A DNA stretch of 45,306 nucleotides from NCBI RefSeq assembly GCF_022376445.1, contig NW_025955286.1, positions 1 to 45,306 on the forward strand, in the 5' to 3' direction. Made by a program: the position numbers and the translations under genes. Source of the stretch: Fomitopsis serialis. Taxonomy: Eukaryota; Basidiomycota; Agaricomycetes; Polyporales; Fomitopsidaceae. Each line of letters begins with the position of its first letter. Position 1 is the first letter of the stretch. The notes beneath the pieces were generated by a model. That model saw only the letters and a list, made by a program, of their open reading frames with translations, was not told the DNA's origin and searched no databases. Positions 11,714 through 22,101 of this stretch are shown here, piece by piece.

Positions 11714-13800
11714 TTAGTACTGGATCATCCGGCCGTCAATGATCGTGTCCGCGGTCAGCGCCGGCGGAGTGTAATTCGCGTAGCAGTCATACACAAAATC
11801 AACCTCCTCGATGCGTTCTTGCATGCCCTGGATGAAGTTTTCGAGCGGGCATAGGCCATTTGCGTCAGGTGTCTCGCAGTGGGCAATACCGGTAAGCGGC
11901 ACGACGCCGTCGTTCAGCAAGAAACGGATGTAAGACACCGGATCGGCAGCAGAGCCTGCCTCAAGCGCTGTGCTCACGGAGGCAGGGCAAGACATCACCT
12001 GCGCGACCAGATTGGATGTGAAGGGTGCGATGTCGTGGACGTGGTAGGTCTGGTAAGCCGTACATGGGTAAGTCAGGCGTGAGAGTAACCTCTGGCAAAC
12101 ACTCACTTGGTAAGCAGGGATGTGGTCAATCGGAAGAGGGCCATTGGCAGCAAGTGTCGTGAAGTTCAATGCAGTGATGACTACGAGCGAGAGATTAGCC
12201 CTCTGGCAATGAATTGAATAGCAGGGCCAGTCGGATGCTTACTACTTGCGATCACCGTGTCGTGACTGGCGTCTACGTAGATGGGCTGGTTTAGTGGGAA
12301 CGTGATGTTGTTGCCGTCAAGGGTCCCGTTGGTGGACGTGTCGAATGAAGTCAAAGGCTTCTTCGTCAAGCGAGCCACAAGCTCCTGGACGTAACCGATA
12401 CCCTGGGCCGCGGCCGCGGGGTTTCCAGGGCCATCGCCATACCAGAAGGAAAGGTCTGCAACAAAAGGTGTCAACCCACAGGATCGCGGCGGACAGCAAT
12501 GGTAGTCACCAATGGAATAGTCAAATCCTCGCCACTCCTCGTCGGTGAAGAGACTGCAGAACTCTGAATATCCGAGGGCAACAGTCTCATACGCGCAAAG
12601 TTGTTGCATGGCATAGAGATCGCTGGTCGTAAGGTTCAAACCGGTGATGTACTTTTGCAGTCTGGGCACAGTTGCGTTCAGGTAGATCTGGGTCCAGTTG
12701 CCATACGCATAGCTGCCGAGATCTCCCGCAACGGCATCATTAGAGTTGGGGCAGGCGTTCCAAGGGGCCAGTGTGTTGTTGAAACCAGACTCCTCGATGA
12801 TAATCTCTTGGTGGTACGAAGTCTGATAATCTGGAACGCCGAAGAAGCCCGCAGCAAAATGGATGCTATGTGAACAACTTATGTTCAGAAGCGTTGATTG
12901 CCATCGAGTTTGACGGCTACTCACGCGCTCTCAACCATCCTGTCTGTCATGGTGACAACACTCGATAAAGAACAGTACTCATCACAGAGATACCAGACTC
13001 ACTCTCCGAAGTCGTCCGGAAGACAGGTAAGTCAGTAAACTCGGTCAGCAGCTGGCCATACTTGACCCTGAAGGCAACACCAAGGTCGAATCTATGGCAG
13101 AATATCAGTATTAGATGTGCTCAATGAATAGCACGATTTGACTAACGGTTGCTGGCGACCGAAAGGCGTCAAAATCTCGGCACCGAGCTTGTAGGTCCAA
13201 GTATTCAAGAACTCCAGAGGGCCCGTGGCGGAGAAGCCGCTGCCAGAAGCTGCAGCCTGAACCGTCGCCGCGAACGAGCTCGGCGCAGAACCTGAGGTCG
13301 GGTACCGAGCACCATGCCTGTGCAGCAGGTGGACCTGTTCAAGCTCGCAGCCGGAGGGGATCTGGGGATCGGCAGTGGGTAGACCGAAGGCATCGCTGCC
13401 GACGGAGAACCAAGGGCTGAGGTTTCCCCACGAACGGATGAGCTGGAACGGGGTACCCGTACCACTGTACGGAGTTTGCGGCGCCACGAGCGGGTAGGCG
13501 TTGGTGTTCAATGCAGCTACGGGGGCAGTGGCAATGGCTTCCGCTTCGGCGCCCGCTAGATGCACAGTCAGTCGTCACTTACTACCCTAGCGGATTGCAA
13601 TTTCAAAACATACTCGGAGTAGGCCCGGGGTATCCGACTTGTTCAGCGTCTGGGAAATAGGACTCGTCGCTGGTGATTGTAGCACCAGGAGGAGGGTACA
13701 CAGCAGATGCCGTCGAGCCTGCGAACGCGGAGGCAGACTCCGCGGCCGGTGCGGCGAATGCGAGTGGCAGCGCGCTGAGGAGCAGGAACGCCGCGACCAT
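11714..13800 (-). CDS. secreted histidine acid phosphatase (phytase-like), copy A
   Basis: Histidine acid phosphatases (clade-2 histidine phosphatase superfamily) release phosphate from esters, including phytate in some members. The catalytic N-terminal motif HRHGARYPTSG is encoded near 13320-13290. The proton donor motif SHDTVI is near 12265-12250. The N-terminus MVAAFLLLSALPLAFAAPA is a clear signal peptide. ATG 13800-13798 is preferred over the in-frame ATG at 13830 because it aligns with the start of copy B. Several N-glycosylation sequons are present and the C-terminus is Cys-containing (PDANGLCPLENF). I count about seven short introns, the first at 13558-13612. Stop is TAA 11716-11714. 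The gene is tandem with copy B at 17304-19388; the N-terminal catalytic exon is about 90% identical by eye. The true substrate is unknown. Confidence 0.88.
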
Positions 13801-14280
13801 CTCAGATGCACTTGGAACTCGGGAGATCACCGCGGCATGGGGTACCGTCTTGTGTGTATTTATGCTGTCGCGGCACGCCTTGAGCTTGACTCAGAAGGCC
13901 AGATTTACTGCATGCGCCGTGAGATGAGCGGGCCGAGATTCAAGCCGAACAACACTGCCCTCTCTTGATGAAGAGGTACAGAGCGAGAGTTCAACAGTAC
14001 GCACGAGCGTCGACAGGACCAATCATGGCCGATGACGCTCGTTCGTTAGGCTTTCCAGGGGAGATCTGCCTCCCATGCGTCCGTGATGGACTGCTGTGCG
14101 AGACATCCTGTGGGTAACTTCACTCCCGTTCCTATAAATACAAGGTTCCACAGAACTTTGAGTGCGGTCATCGTATACACGTACCATATGCGTGGGCTTC
14201 TTGCACGGCACGCGACAACATCGCAATGGTAGTTCGCATCCCGTTAAGTAGCTGACAAGCATACATGGCGCCTTTGGGAG
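13801..14280. other. proximal promoter of phosphatase copy A
   Basis: This is noncoding upstream sequence of copy A, ending at the transposon target site. Besides the minus-strand TATA-like box there is a good plus-strand TATAAATA at 14133-14140 pointing toward the element, with no recognised gene after it. Confidence 0.4.
13856..13865 (-). promoter_or_regulatory. TATA-like box of phosphatase copy A
   Basis: The minus strand reads GCATAAATAC about 56-65 bases before the copy A ATG. Copy B has a matching GCATAAAAGC at a similar distance, which supports both. Confidence 0.45.
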
Positions 14281-14288
14281 CAGACGGC
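14281..14288. repeat. 8-base target site duplication, left copy
   Basis: CAGACGGC sits directly outside the left inverted arm. The identical CAGACGGC at 16915-16922 sits directly outside the right arm. This is the footprint of a staggered insertion. Confidence 0.9.
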
Positions 14289-14835
14289 CACCTCGCTCTC
14301 GGATATCTCCCGGCTGATAAGCTCTTGATACGGGTATCGTATCGCGTAGCTAACGAGATCAGTTAGCCCTGTCCCCGCATACCACGCAATTTACCATTGC
14401 TACCACCGTCCCCTTTCCTCGTTAAGGTAATCATCCCCTCCACCTCTCCCTTGCCCAAGTCCGGTATCCCTCGAGCAGCGCACGTGCTACGTGGCTGAGG
14501 GCGCTTCCCTCAAGATCACGGATCTCTCCCGATCCCCGGGCGTCGCGCCCGACGTTCGGTAAGCCGACGCCACGCCCGCTGAGCTCGCCGCCACCGCGCA
14601 CGGGCCCATCGCATCGCGCTCACCGTCGACGACCATGGCGGGCCCGTGCGGAGATCGGGTCCGCGTTGACTCTGACGCGCGGCTGGGTGGCGCGTGCCCG
14701 AGCCTCGCGGGCACTCCCACGGTCGTTGATCGGGTGATTCCCACGCGCGCTCGCCACCGCGTCCGGCGCTGTGCTCGCTGTCGGCGACGACGAGCACGAA
14801 TATCTCGCTCCCCTCTCCGTTTCTCGTCGCGATTT
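14289..14835 (+). repeat. left terminal inverted repeat
   Basis: This 547-base arm pairs without gaps with the reverse complement of 16368-16914. Homology stops inside GATTT at 14831-14835. It contains CACGTG at 14481-14486. Long open frames in this GC-rich arm occur on both strands and show no protein features. Confidence 0.92.
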
Positions 14836-16367
14836 TTTGGATCATACATTTTGTAGTGATACTTACACTGTATATAAGCTTACCAAGTGTATACAATGTG
14901 TTGTTACCTCGGAATAGTATGACTATCTCCCCAGTGATACCTACCCAGTACCCATCAATAGAGCGGCCAGAAGTGAGAATAATATGGTCTGATGAGCTCT
15001 AGAGAACTGCTATGATTATCCACAAGCAATAAATAGTGTTTGATGAAGGATTACTGGCCCCAAAATGCGAAACTTCGCCACAAGGGGGCATGCATAACAT
15101 CACAACCACTCCACTGTAGCCCATGAAAGCTCTACCAGTATGTTGCAAGCACATTCATGTACGTTTTTGTGTATACTCACAGTATCAGGACTAGTATATG
15201 TGCCTCAATGTTATGAGAATGTTCACATGTACAAAAAGCATATTGATTCATTTGGAGCCTCTACATGCATCCAGACATTATGAATACTTCTCAGAATGTA
15301 CATTTGCATCATATCTGTATGTGCTTACACCTACAATACATTTCTGAGACGAGATGACAAGGGCATGCATTCAATTGGCTATAGGGGGCTACAGGAAGGA
15401 GAAGAACATATCACATCATCTCCTGTGGTTGGATTGTCTCCAAACATGGTATGCAATATGTGTTGTATATCTAAATGCTATATGTGAAGTCTCTTGGGGA
15501 TTGGACAAGCAGGAGGTCGTGTAGAGCGAGACGAACATCGTCTCGGGCAGTTCGGGGACATGCCCGAAGCGGTGCCCGAGTGAACATCGCTCGAGTGCAT
15601 TGCACACTTAACGAGCATACGGGCGCTTTCACGCCACTACGACCACTTCTGCATACAGACCCCCTGGCTGTCACCTCATTGACTCCAAACAGCTTCGGAC
15701 AAATACTAACATTATTGTACCATTAGTGGGTCCTATTTCCGTTTTATCCGATGCCAATAAAGGACGAGGTGCACGATTCCGACTCACTCCTTTTCTCAGC
15801 CACTAGGTCAGCCACCAGTGTGAACATCATCGCATCGCAAGGTATGCATATAATCCTGTTATGATTTAGTACCCTAGCATTGTTGGTTAGCACTAATAGA
15901 TGCTAAAACATCGAAGATCTGTGTATAGACATGCATTAGCTGCTGTGCAACAGAGCCAGCCATATGTGTGGCATCCCACCTACATTTGACCTCTATCACC
16001 CCCAGTTGCTGCAGATACCGTACAACAAGTAGTGAGTAGGCATAGATGCATTCCATGAGTATATTAGTACTATTTGTCTGAGTACCAGTACATTGGTTGA
16101 GGTGTTATACATGGCCACTTATGGCGGAGTTTTCACTTACAGGGCAGGACAACTTGCTCATAGTATTGAAAGACTAGTTGTGTATCATGATAGCAGTAGT
16201 AATAAGTATAAAAGAGCACATTTTGCTCGCTTTTGACCGCTCTATCCGTGCATAATGCCGAGGCATGATTGGATGTAAAATCATACAATTCCGAGGTAAC
16301 TACTGATTATATATACAGTGGAAGCCTATATACGGTGTTCAATTTGGTACTATATGTATGTAGCACG
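14836..16367. other. core of the element, no identifiable gene
   Basis: This is an AT-richer filler of 1,532 bases between the arms. The longest frame with some protein-like composition is about 60 codons on the minus strand (15874-16056), too short and motif-free to name. A GC-rich patch at about 15515-15670 contains short dyads around GAACATCG and stands out in composition. It may be remnant coding DNA or captured host sequence. Confidence 0.4.
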
Positions 16368-16914
16368 AAATCGCGACGAGAAACGGAGAGGGGAGCGAGA
16401 TATTCGTGCTCGTCGTCGCCGACAGCGAGCACAGCGCCGGACGCGGTGGCGAGCGCGCGTGGGAATCACCCGATCAACGACCGTGGGAGTGCCCGCGAGG
16501 CTCGGGCACGCGCCACCCAGCCGCGCGTCAGAGTCAACGCGGACCCGATCTCCGCACGGGCTCGCCATGGTCGTCGACGGTGAGCGCGATGCGATGGGCC
16601 CGTGCGCGGTGGCGGCGAGCTCAGCGGGCGTGGCGTCGGCTTACCGAACGTCGGGCGCGACGCCCGGGGATCGGGAGAGATCCGTGATCTTGAGGGAAGC
16701 GCCCTCAGCCACGTAGCACGTGCGCTGCTCGAGGGATACCGGACTTGGGCAAGGGAGAGGTGGAGGGGATGATTACCTTAACGAGGAAAGGGGACGGTGG
16801 TAGCAATGGTAAATTGCGTGGTATGCGGGGACAGGGCTAACTGATCTCGTTAGCTACGCGATACGATACCCGTATCAAGAGCTTATCAGCCGGGAGATAT
16901 CCGAGAGCGAGGTG
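16368..16914 (-). repeat. right terminal inverted repeat
   Basis: This is the inverted copy of the left arm, of the same length and with one substitution seen (T at 16562 opposite G at 14641). It carries the mirrored CACGTG at 16717-16722. Confidence 0.92.
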
Positions 16915-16922
16915 CAGACGGC
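16915..16922. repeat. 8-base target site duplication, right copy
   Basis: CAGACGGC directly follows the right arm and matches 14281-14288 exactly. Confidence 0.9.
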
Positions 16923-17303
16923 CGCAGAGAGGTGGCAAAGCCGACGAACGTGCATGCAGAACCCGGATGATGTGACATGATTGTGTGTTTGTTTGATGCG
17001 GCTTAAACGACTTGTTATCGGCAGACGGATTGAAGCACGGAAGCGCGCGTTCACGTGGGCGCGTCGCGCGACGCTCTCGAGTCCGAATCGCGTTGTATCA
17101 GCGCAGGCCGCCGCGTCCAAGGAACGCTGAAACGTGTGCAAGACTCATGCCTATAGGCACAGACCAAGACATTTCCCTGTTAGACATGTCAAGTTTACCG
17201 CGAATCGAGTACACGTTCACTCCGAAGTCTTACTAGTAGCCGACTATCACCGCTGAATTACATCTCCGCGGCATCCTGCCTCCCTCCTGGTTTTCTTAGT
17301 CCT
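16923..17303. other. distal upstream sequence of copy A, split off by the element; 3' flank of copy B
   Basis: Without the element this stretch would join 14288 and lie within about 0.9 kb of the copy A start. It holds the CACGTGGG site at 17052-17059 but no gene. Confidence 0.5.
17052..17059. promoter_or_regulatory. CACGTGGG site (Pho4-like), displaced upstream of copy A
   Basis: CACGTGGG followed by CGCG matches the high-affinity site of the phosphate regulator Pho4 of yeast. The same block lies upstream of copy B (20053-20064). If the element and one target duplication (2,634 bases) are subtracted, it lies about 618 bases before the copy A ATG. The function in this fungus is inferred. Confidence 0.4.
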
Positions 17304-19388
17304 CTACTGAGGCACCCGTCCGTCAATGATTTTGTCCGAGGACACTGGTGGCGCAGTGTAGTTCCCATAGCAGTCGTAATAGAAGTCGACCTCCTCGATG
17401 CGTTCCTGCATGCCCTGGATAAAATCGTCGAGCAGACACAGGCCGTTCGGATCAGGCGCCTCGCAGTGAGAGATGCCAGTTAGTGGCACGGCACCATCAT
17501 TCAGCAGGAAGCGAATGTACGATGCTGAGCCGGTGGCGGCGCTGGTGCTACTGACTGCGCCCGAGGATGCAGAACAGGACAGCACCTGCGCGACGAGATT
17601 GGTCGCAAACGGCGCGATGTTATGAACACGGTATGTCTGATAACCCTTCATTCGTCTGACAAGCTGAGTGAACTAGTGGACGCACCTGATAGGCAGGAAT
17701 ACGATCGATTGGAAGAGGACCGTTGGCTGCCAAAGTTGTGAAGTTCAATGCAGTGATGACTGCGCAAAAAACAGGTCAGCATCCAAAACCTTTACTGAGA
17801 TAGCTCGCTCGCGCTACGACAGCTTACTGGTGGAGATCACTGTATCGTGGCTAGCGTCAACATATATGGGTTGGTCAAGAGGGAAAGTGATGTTGTTGCC
17901 GTCAAGCGTGCTATTAGTAGACGTATCAAACGTCGTAAGTGGGATCTTCGTCAGACGTGCTACAAGCTCCTGGACATAACCAATGCCCTGCGCGGCAGAG
18001 GTCGGGTTCCCAGGGCCAGAGCCGTACCAGAAATCAAGATCTGCGTGCAGGCGATTAGCTTGGTGTAGAACAGGAGAGATCTCCCGCAATCACCGAAGGA
18101 ATAATCAAACCCTCTCCACTCCTCTTCAGTGAAGAGCCCACAGAATTGCGAGTAGCCGAGGGCTACTGTCTCGTAGGCGCAAAGCGATTGCATTGCATAG
18201 ACATCGTGTGTGGTCAGGTTCAGGCCGGTGACATACTGTTGCAACCTCGGCACCGTGGCGTTGAGGTAACTCTGAGTCCAGTTGCCTGTGGCATAGCCGC
18301 CAAGGTCTCCCGCGACGTCGTTGACAGAGTTGGGGCAGGATGGGGATGGCGACAGCGTGCTGTTGAACCCATCGTTCTCGACGATGATTTCCTGGTGATA
18401 GGATGTTTGATAATCGGGGACGCCGAAGAATCCGGCCGCAAAGTTGAGACTATGCGAATTCTCCGTTTAACTAGGTGCGATTGCGTAGACTGGCTGAGGA
18501 GACTCACGCGCTTTCGACCATCCTATCTAGACTCACAAAATCCTGCATGAGGTGAGTAGCTCTCTTCATATAATAAGTGGGCTCACATTCAGAGGTCGTA
18601 CGGAAGACAGGCAGGTCGGTGAATTTATTGAGCAGCTCACCATATTTGACTCGGAAGCCTACGCCAAGCCCGAAGCTACGAGTACGACGAGTCACTCAAC
18701 ACGCCGCCTTCCGCGCGATAAGTGCTTAAATGTACTCACAGCTGCTCCCGGCCGAAGGGTGTCAGGACCTCAGCGCCGAGCTTGTAAGTCCAGGTGTTCA
18801 AGAACTCCAACGGGCCAGAAGCAGTGAACCCAGAGCCGGACGCCGCCGCCTGGACATTGGCCGCGAACGAACTCGGTGCAGAGCCCGAAGTCGGGTAGCG
18901 AGCACCATGACGGTGCAGTAAGTGAACCTGCTCAAGCTCACATCCCGGCGGGATCTGAGGATTGGCAGTCGCAAGTCCGAAGGCATCGCTTCCCACAGAA
19001 AACCATGGGCTGAGGTTCCCCCAGGAGCGGATGACCTCGAAAGGGGTGCCTGTGCCGCTGTACGGGGTTTGGGGAGCTATCAGAGGATATATGTTGGTGT
19101 TTGCTGCTGCTACGGGTGCAGTGGCAATTGCCTCTGGTTCTGCACCAGCTATAGTGAGATGCGTGAGCAGTAGGTCAGTCGTGCGTGATACTGATGCGTA
19201 CTTGGAGTAGGGCCAGAATTTCCGACTTGCGAGGCGTCCGGGAAGTACGACTGATCGGCAGTTATAGTAGCCCCAGGAGGAGGGAATACAGCCGACACGG
19301 ACGATCCGGCGAACGACGAGGCAGACTGCACGGCAGCGACAGTGAGCACAAATGGCAGCGCAACGCATAGTAGGGAAGCTATCGTCAT
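17304..19388 (-). CDS. secreted histidine acid phosphatase (phytase-like), copy B
   Basis: This is the tandem paralog of the gene at 11714-13800, with the same exon plan and the same catalytic residues: HRHGARYPTSG near 18910-18880 and SHDTVI near 17855-17840. MTIASLLCVALPFVLTVAA is a signal peptide starting at ATG 19388-19386. The next residues, PPPGATITADQSYFPDA, align with copy A. The C-terminal exon keeps LNDGAVPLTGISHCEAP and a Cys-containing tail; the stop is TAG 17306-17304. Differences from copy A are mostly conservative, so both are probably active. It is presumably extracellular and frees phosphate for uptake; specificity for phytate versus other esters is not readable. Copy B kept its upstream CACGTG block near the start, unlike copy A. 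Confidence 0.88.
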
Positions 19389-19430
19389 CTTGGACGCTCC
19401 AGGACGTTGGACGTTCGCATGCTTATACGT

Positions 19431-19440
19431 GCTTTTATGC
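19431..19440 (-). promoter_or_regulatory. TATA-like box of phosphatase copy B
   Basis: The minus strand reads GCATAAAAGC about 43-52 bases before the ATG, parallel to copy A. Confidence 0.45.
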
Positions 19441-20046
19441 CTTGAGACGTTGGACACGGGGTTGTAGGCTCCCTGTGCATCTCGCCGCGTGGCAGATGGC
19501 AATTATGAGGCTTTACGGCGTCCGCTGGAAGCTGTACGGCACGAACACTACCTTCATCCTTCGTGATGAATAGCTCTGCTACTCGGCGAAGAGTACAATG
19601 AGTACATAGAACCAATCATGTCTGGTAACACCCATGAGCGAGAGATTTTGAGGAAGCCTGACACCGATGTGTCCATGACCTACTGCCGAATGAAAAGTGA
19701 ATGGGGAACCTGGAAACTATTTCCAGCCATTGCGGGGTTACTGAGCTTTCCAGGGCCATGAGAAGTATCCGATGGGCCGTGGTCAATATACACACACCGC
19801 ATGGTCCCACCGGTCGGCTTCCCAGAGCAATAATCAAGCCATGATCTCAGGGCAAAGGGTACCATAGTGACCCATCGACTAGACAGGTCTACGGCGGTGG
19901 CACAGGTGAGTCGCGGAGTTGATATGTGCATACGGCAGCGATCTTCGGAGTGCGCGAGAATGAGACACTCGAGCTAGATCGGGGAGACGAGAGAGGTGGT
20001 CGTGTGACTGTGAGCAGAGCGAGAGGGCGTCGCGGAGATGCCAGTG

Positions 20047-20060
20047 CACGTGCACGTGGG
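20047..20060. promoter_or_regulatory. tandem CACGTG sites ending in CACGTGGG (Pho4-like)
   Basis: Two adjacent CACGTG palindromes (20047-20052 and 20053-20058) run into GGGCGCG. They lie about 660 bases before copy B and about 160 before the PP2C gene. The second copy with its right flank matches 17052 onward at 17 of 18 positions. Confidence 0.45.
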
Positions 20061-20215
20061 CGCGACGCGTTTCCCCGCGTCCGGTGTCCGATTGACGAGG
20101 CCGCCGGTTGCACACGCCGTATCCTCTCCTCCTCGTCGGCTGTGACGACGAGGCTACTCTTGTGCGACAACCGCAACCGGTTCCATGCCGCGGTCGATGG
20201 GTAGGTTACACGCGC

Positions 20216-21835
20216 ATGGCTCTACGAATTACACCTCTTCTACGGCCGGCAAGGACTCCTCTCTTTCCTCGACTCGGCGGCACTGCTCGGTATCACGACT
20301 ACATCCGCTTCTCGGCACCTAGTGCGTCTATCGGAAAGTAGACCAAGAGAAAGACTAATGCGACAGACTCCGCTAGATGGCACTGCCCGCATTCCTCTCA
20401 ACAGTTCCAAAGCCATAGGCGTGGCGAATTCTCGGGGCGAGAGAAGGTGTGATGCCACTGACATTGACAGAATGCATCCATTGAGACTTGTACTTGGCAG
20501 CTATCAAGAGGACTTCTACGCTTGCTCCGCGCTTTCTCTCGACCCCGAGGAGCTCCGTCTTAGCCTCAAGAAGGCACATCACATCGACTGGGATCCCTCC
20601 GCGCTCCCGCCCTCACTCGCACGTCAGGTCCTCTTCGTCGGAATATATGATGGCCACGGCGGCTCTACTGTCTCTCAGTTTCTTCGCCAGGAGTTGCACG
20701 GCTTGTTTGAGAATGTGCACAAGTCTCAGATCCCAGAACTATTCGATTGGACGCTTGAGCTGGGGGGTTACTTCAGGCGGTGGCGGGGCGGGGCCCTTGC
20801 ACCATGGATAGACCCCAAGTCGCCCGGCGCCCAGTCAGAGCTCGATCTCGAGGCAAGGGCGACCCTCGCCTTTTTCGAGGTCAGTGTTGTCATGTTTTCA
20901 GGCCGTTTTCCGTCGCTGACACGTTACTCTGATCAGGTGGACAAGGCTCTATTTGGTGAACACGCAGCGAGGGACTGTGGTGCTACTGCATCAGTGGTTC
21001 TCTTGCAGTGTCTGGATAACCCTGTCTCTCCTTTCTTCTTGGCTCAGGAACTCGCGCTGACTGTCGCCCACGTCGGGTCAGTGTGCCGCTTACTATTCGT
21101 GTCAGCGCTCGCTTTGACACCATAAATGAACAGAGACACTCGAGTCCTACTGACATCAACTAAGAACGGGGACGTCATGCCCATGACCGAGAACCACCAT
21201 GCCGACACCCGTGTCGAGGCCAGCCGGCTGCGCCGAATGATGGGCAGTGGACAATCCATGGACTCGTTTGGTGAAATACGGTGAATACACTTCTGCCACG
21301 AGTTTCTTTCATCTGTCCCTGATCATGGGTGTCTCAGGTGGATGGGTGCCTTAGCCAATACCCGCAGGTTAGTGCATGATTCGATGCACAATTTTCATAT
21401 TGACCCACGCACGTTCTCGTGTATAGCCTGGGCGACTTGAAGTACAAGCGCTTCGGCGTGACACCGGAACCCGAGGTGCGGACCAAGCTGCTGAATGGTA
21501 AGTGTACCTGCTGTCCCCGCTCGCCGTCACTGAGCTGTCGCATTCCGCCAGGCCCTGAGTATTCGCACATCACTCTACTCTCCGACGGCATCTCATCTGT
21601 CTGCTCAGACCAAGAGATTTCTGACCTAGTCCGGGGCTGCCCGACGCCGGAGTACGCCGCAAAGCGGATTCTTCGCTACGCAGAGGACATGGGCAGCGAC
21701 GACAACCTTACTGCCATCGTCGTGCCTCTTGCGGGGTGGGGTGGGATGACTGGCGAGGACCGTACGCGGGACTTGCGACAGTATCGGCGGAAGCAGATGG
21801 AGGGTTCGGAGAGGCATAAGCCTCGATGGATGTAA
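20216..21835 (+). CDS. PP2C-family serine/threonine phosphatase, probably mitochondrial (Ptc6-like)
   Basis: PP2C enzymes are Mg/Mn-dependent protein phosphatases. The start MALRITPLLRPARTPLFPRL at ATG 20216 is basic and hydrophobic like a mitochondrial presequence. An intron at 20338-20404 joins it to KAIGVANSRGER. After the next intron comes SYQEDFYACSALSLD, then the metal-binding FVGIYDGHGG near 20637-20666. Later motifs are CGATASVVLL near 20977, LANTRSLGDLKYKRFG spanning an intron near 21370-21425, LLSDGISSVC near 21580 and DNLTAIVVP near 21702. These occur in the usual PP2C order, with four metal aspartates visible. Stop is TAA 21833-21835. Resemblance to yeast Ptc6, which acts in mitochondria, is an impression from the presequence and domain layout, not a search result. 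Confidence 0.85.
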
Positions 21836-22101
21836 CCTCTTGTCGCCCTACTCTTCATGCCGCAACTGGCTGTGACATATTGAAGTGCTGATCGTATCTC
21901 CTTCAAGCACTGTTGTAGCGGACACTCCACAATCTTCTTGGACCATCCTGGCGCATTTTTGTCTCATATCTACCTACGTGTCAGCCCCTCTATAATACAC
22001 GCATGCATACATTTTATCCTTCTCATCTTATGACCACTGTTTACTTTAGACCCGCCTTCCCAACGACGCACCTCCTTGCGCACGACTAGTACTCCTTGCG
22101 A

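Larger units (their letters stand above)
14289..16914. mobile_element. non-autonomous DNA element with 547-base terminal inverted repeats (foldback-like)
   Basis: The 2,626-base element is bounded by inverted arms 14289-14835 and 16368-16914, both starting CACCTCGCTCTCGG from the outside. It is flanked by the perfect 8-base duplication CAGACGGC. The arms differ at only one position that I can find (14641 against 16562). The arms are GC-rich and the 1,532-base core (14836-16367) is AT-richer, without a long open frame. There is no recognisable transposase, so it must be moved in trans. An 8-base duplication occurs in hAT, P-like, some Mutator-like and KDZ/Zisupton-type elements. Such long arms fit foldback or Mutator-like elements better than typical hAT, but I cannot assign the superfamily. 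The near-perfect arms mean recent insertion or arm conversion. Confidence 0.88.
19389..20215. other. divergent promoter region, phosphatase copy B / PP2C
   Basis: These 827 noncoding bases lie between two divergent starts. They contain the tandem CACGTG sites at 20047-20060, which could serve either gene. No other gene is supported. Confidence 0.45.

Noticed and set aside
14487..14849. Arg-rich 120-codon frame in the left arm, repeated in the right arm at 16318-16716
   Set aside because: It lies inside the terminal inverted repeat, is open on several frames because the DNA is GC-rich, and has no protein features. Its identity in both arms reflects the repeat, not a gene family.
20338..20366. 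A 29-base intron in the PP2C gene ending at GCGACAG
   Set aside because: Too short for splicing, and joining there meets a stop. The acceptor at 20404 gives a 67-base intron and restores KAIGVANSRGER.
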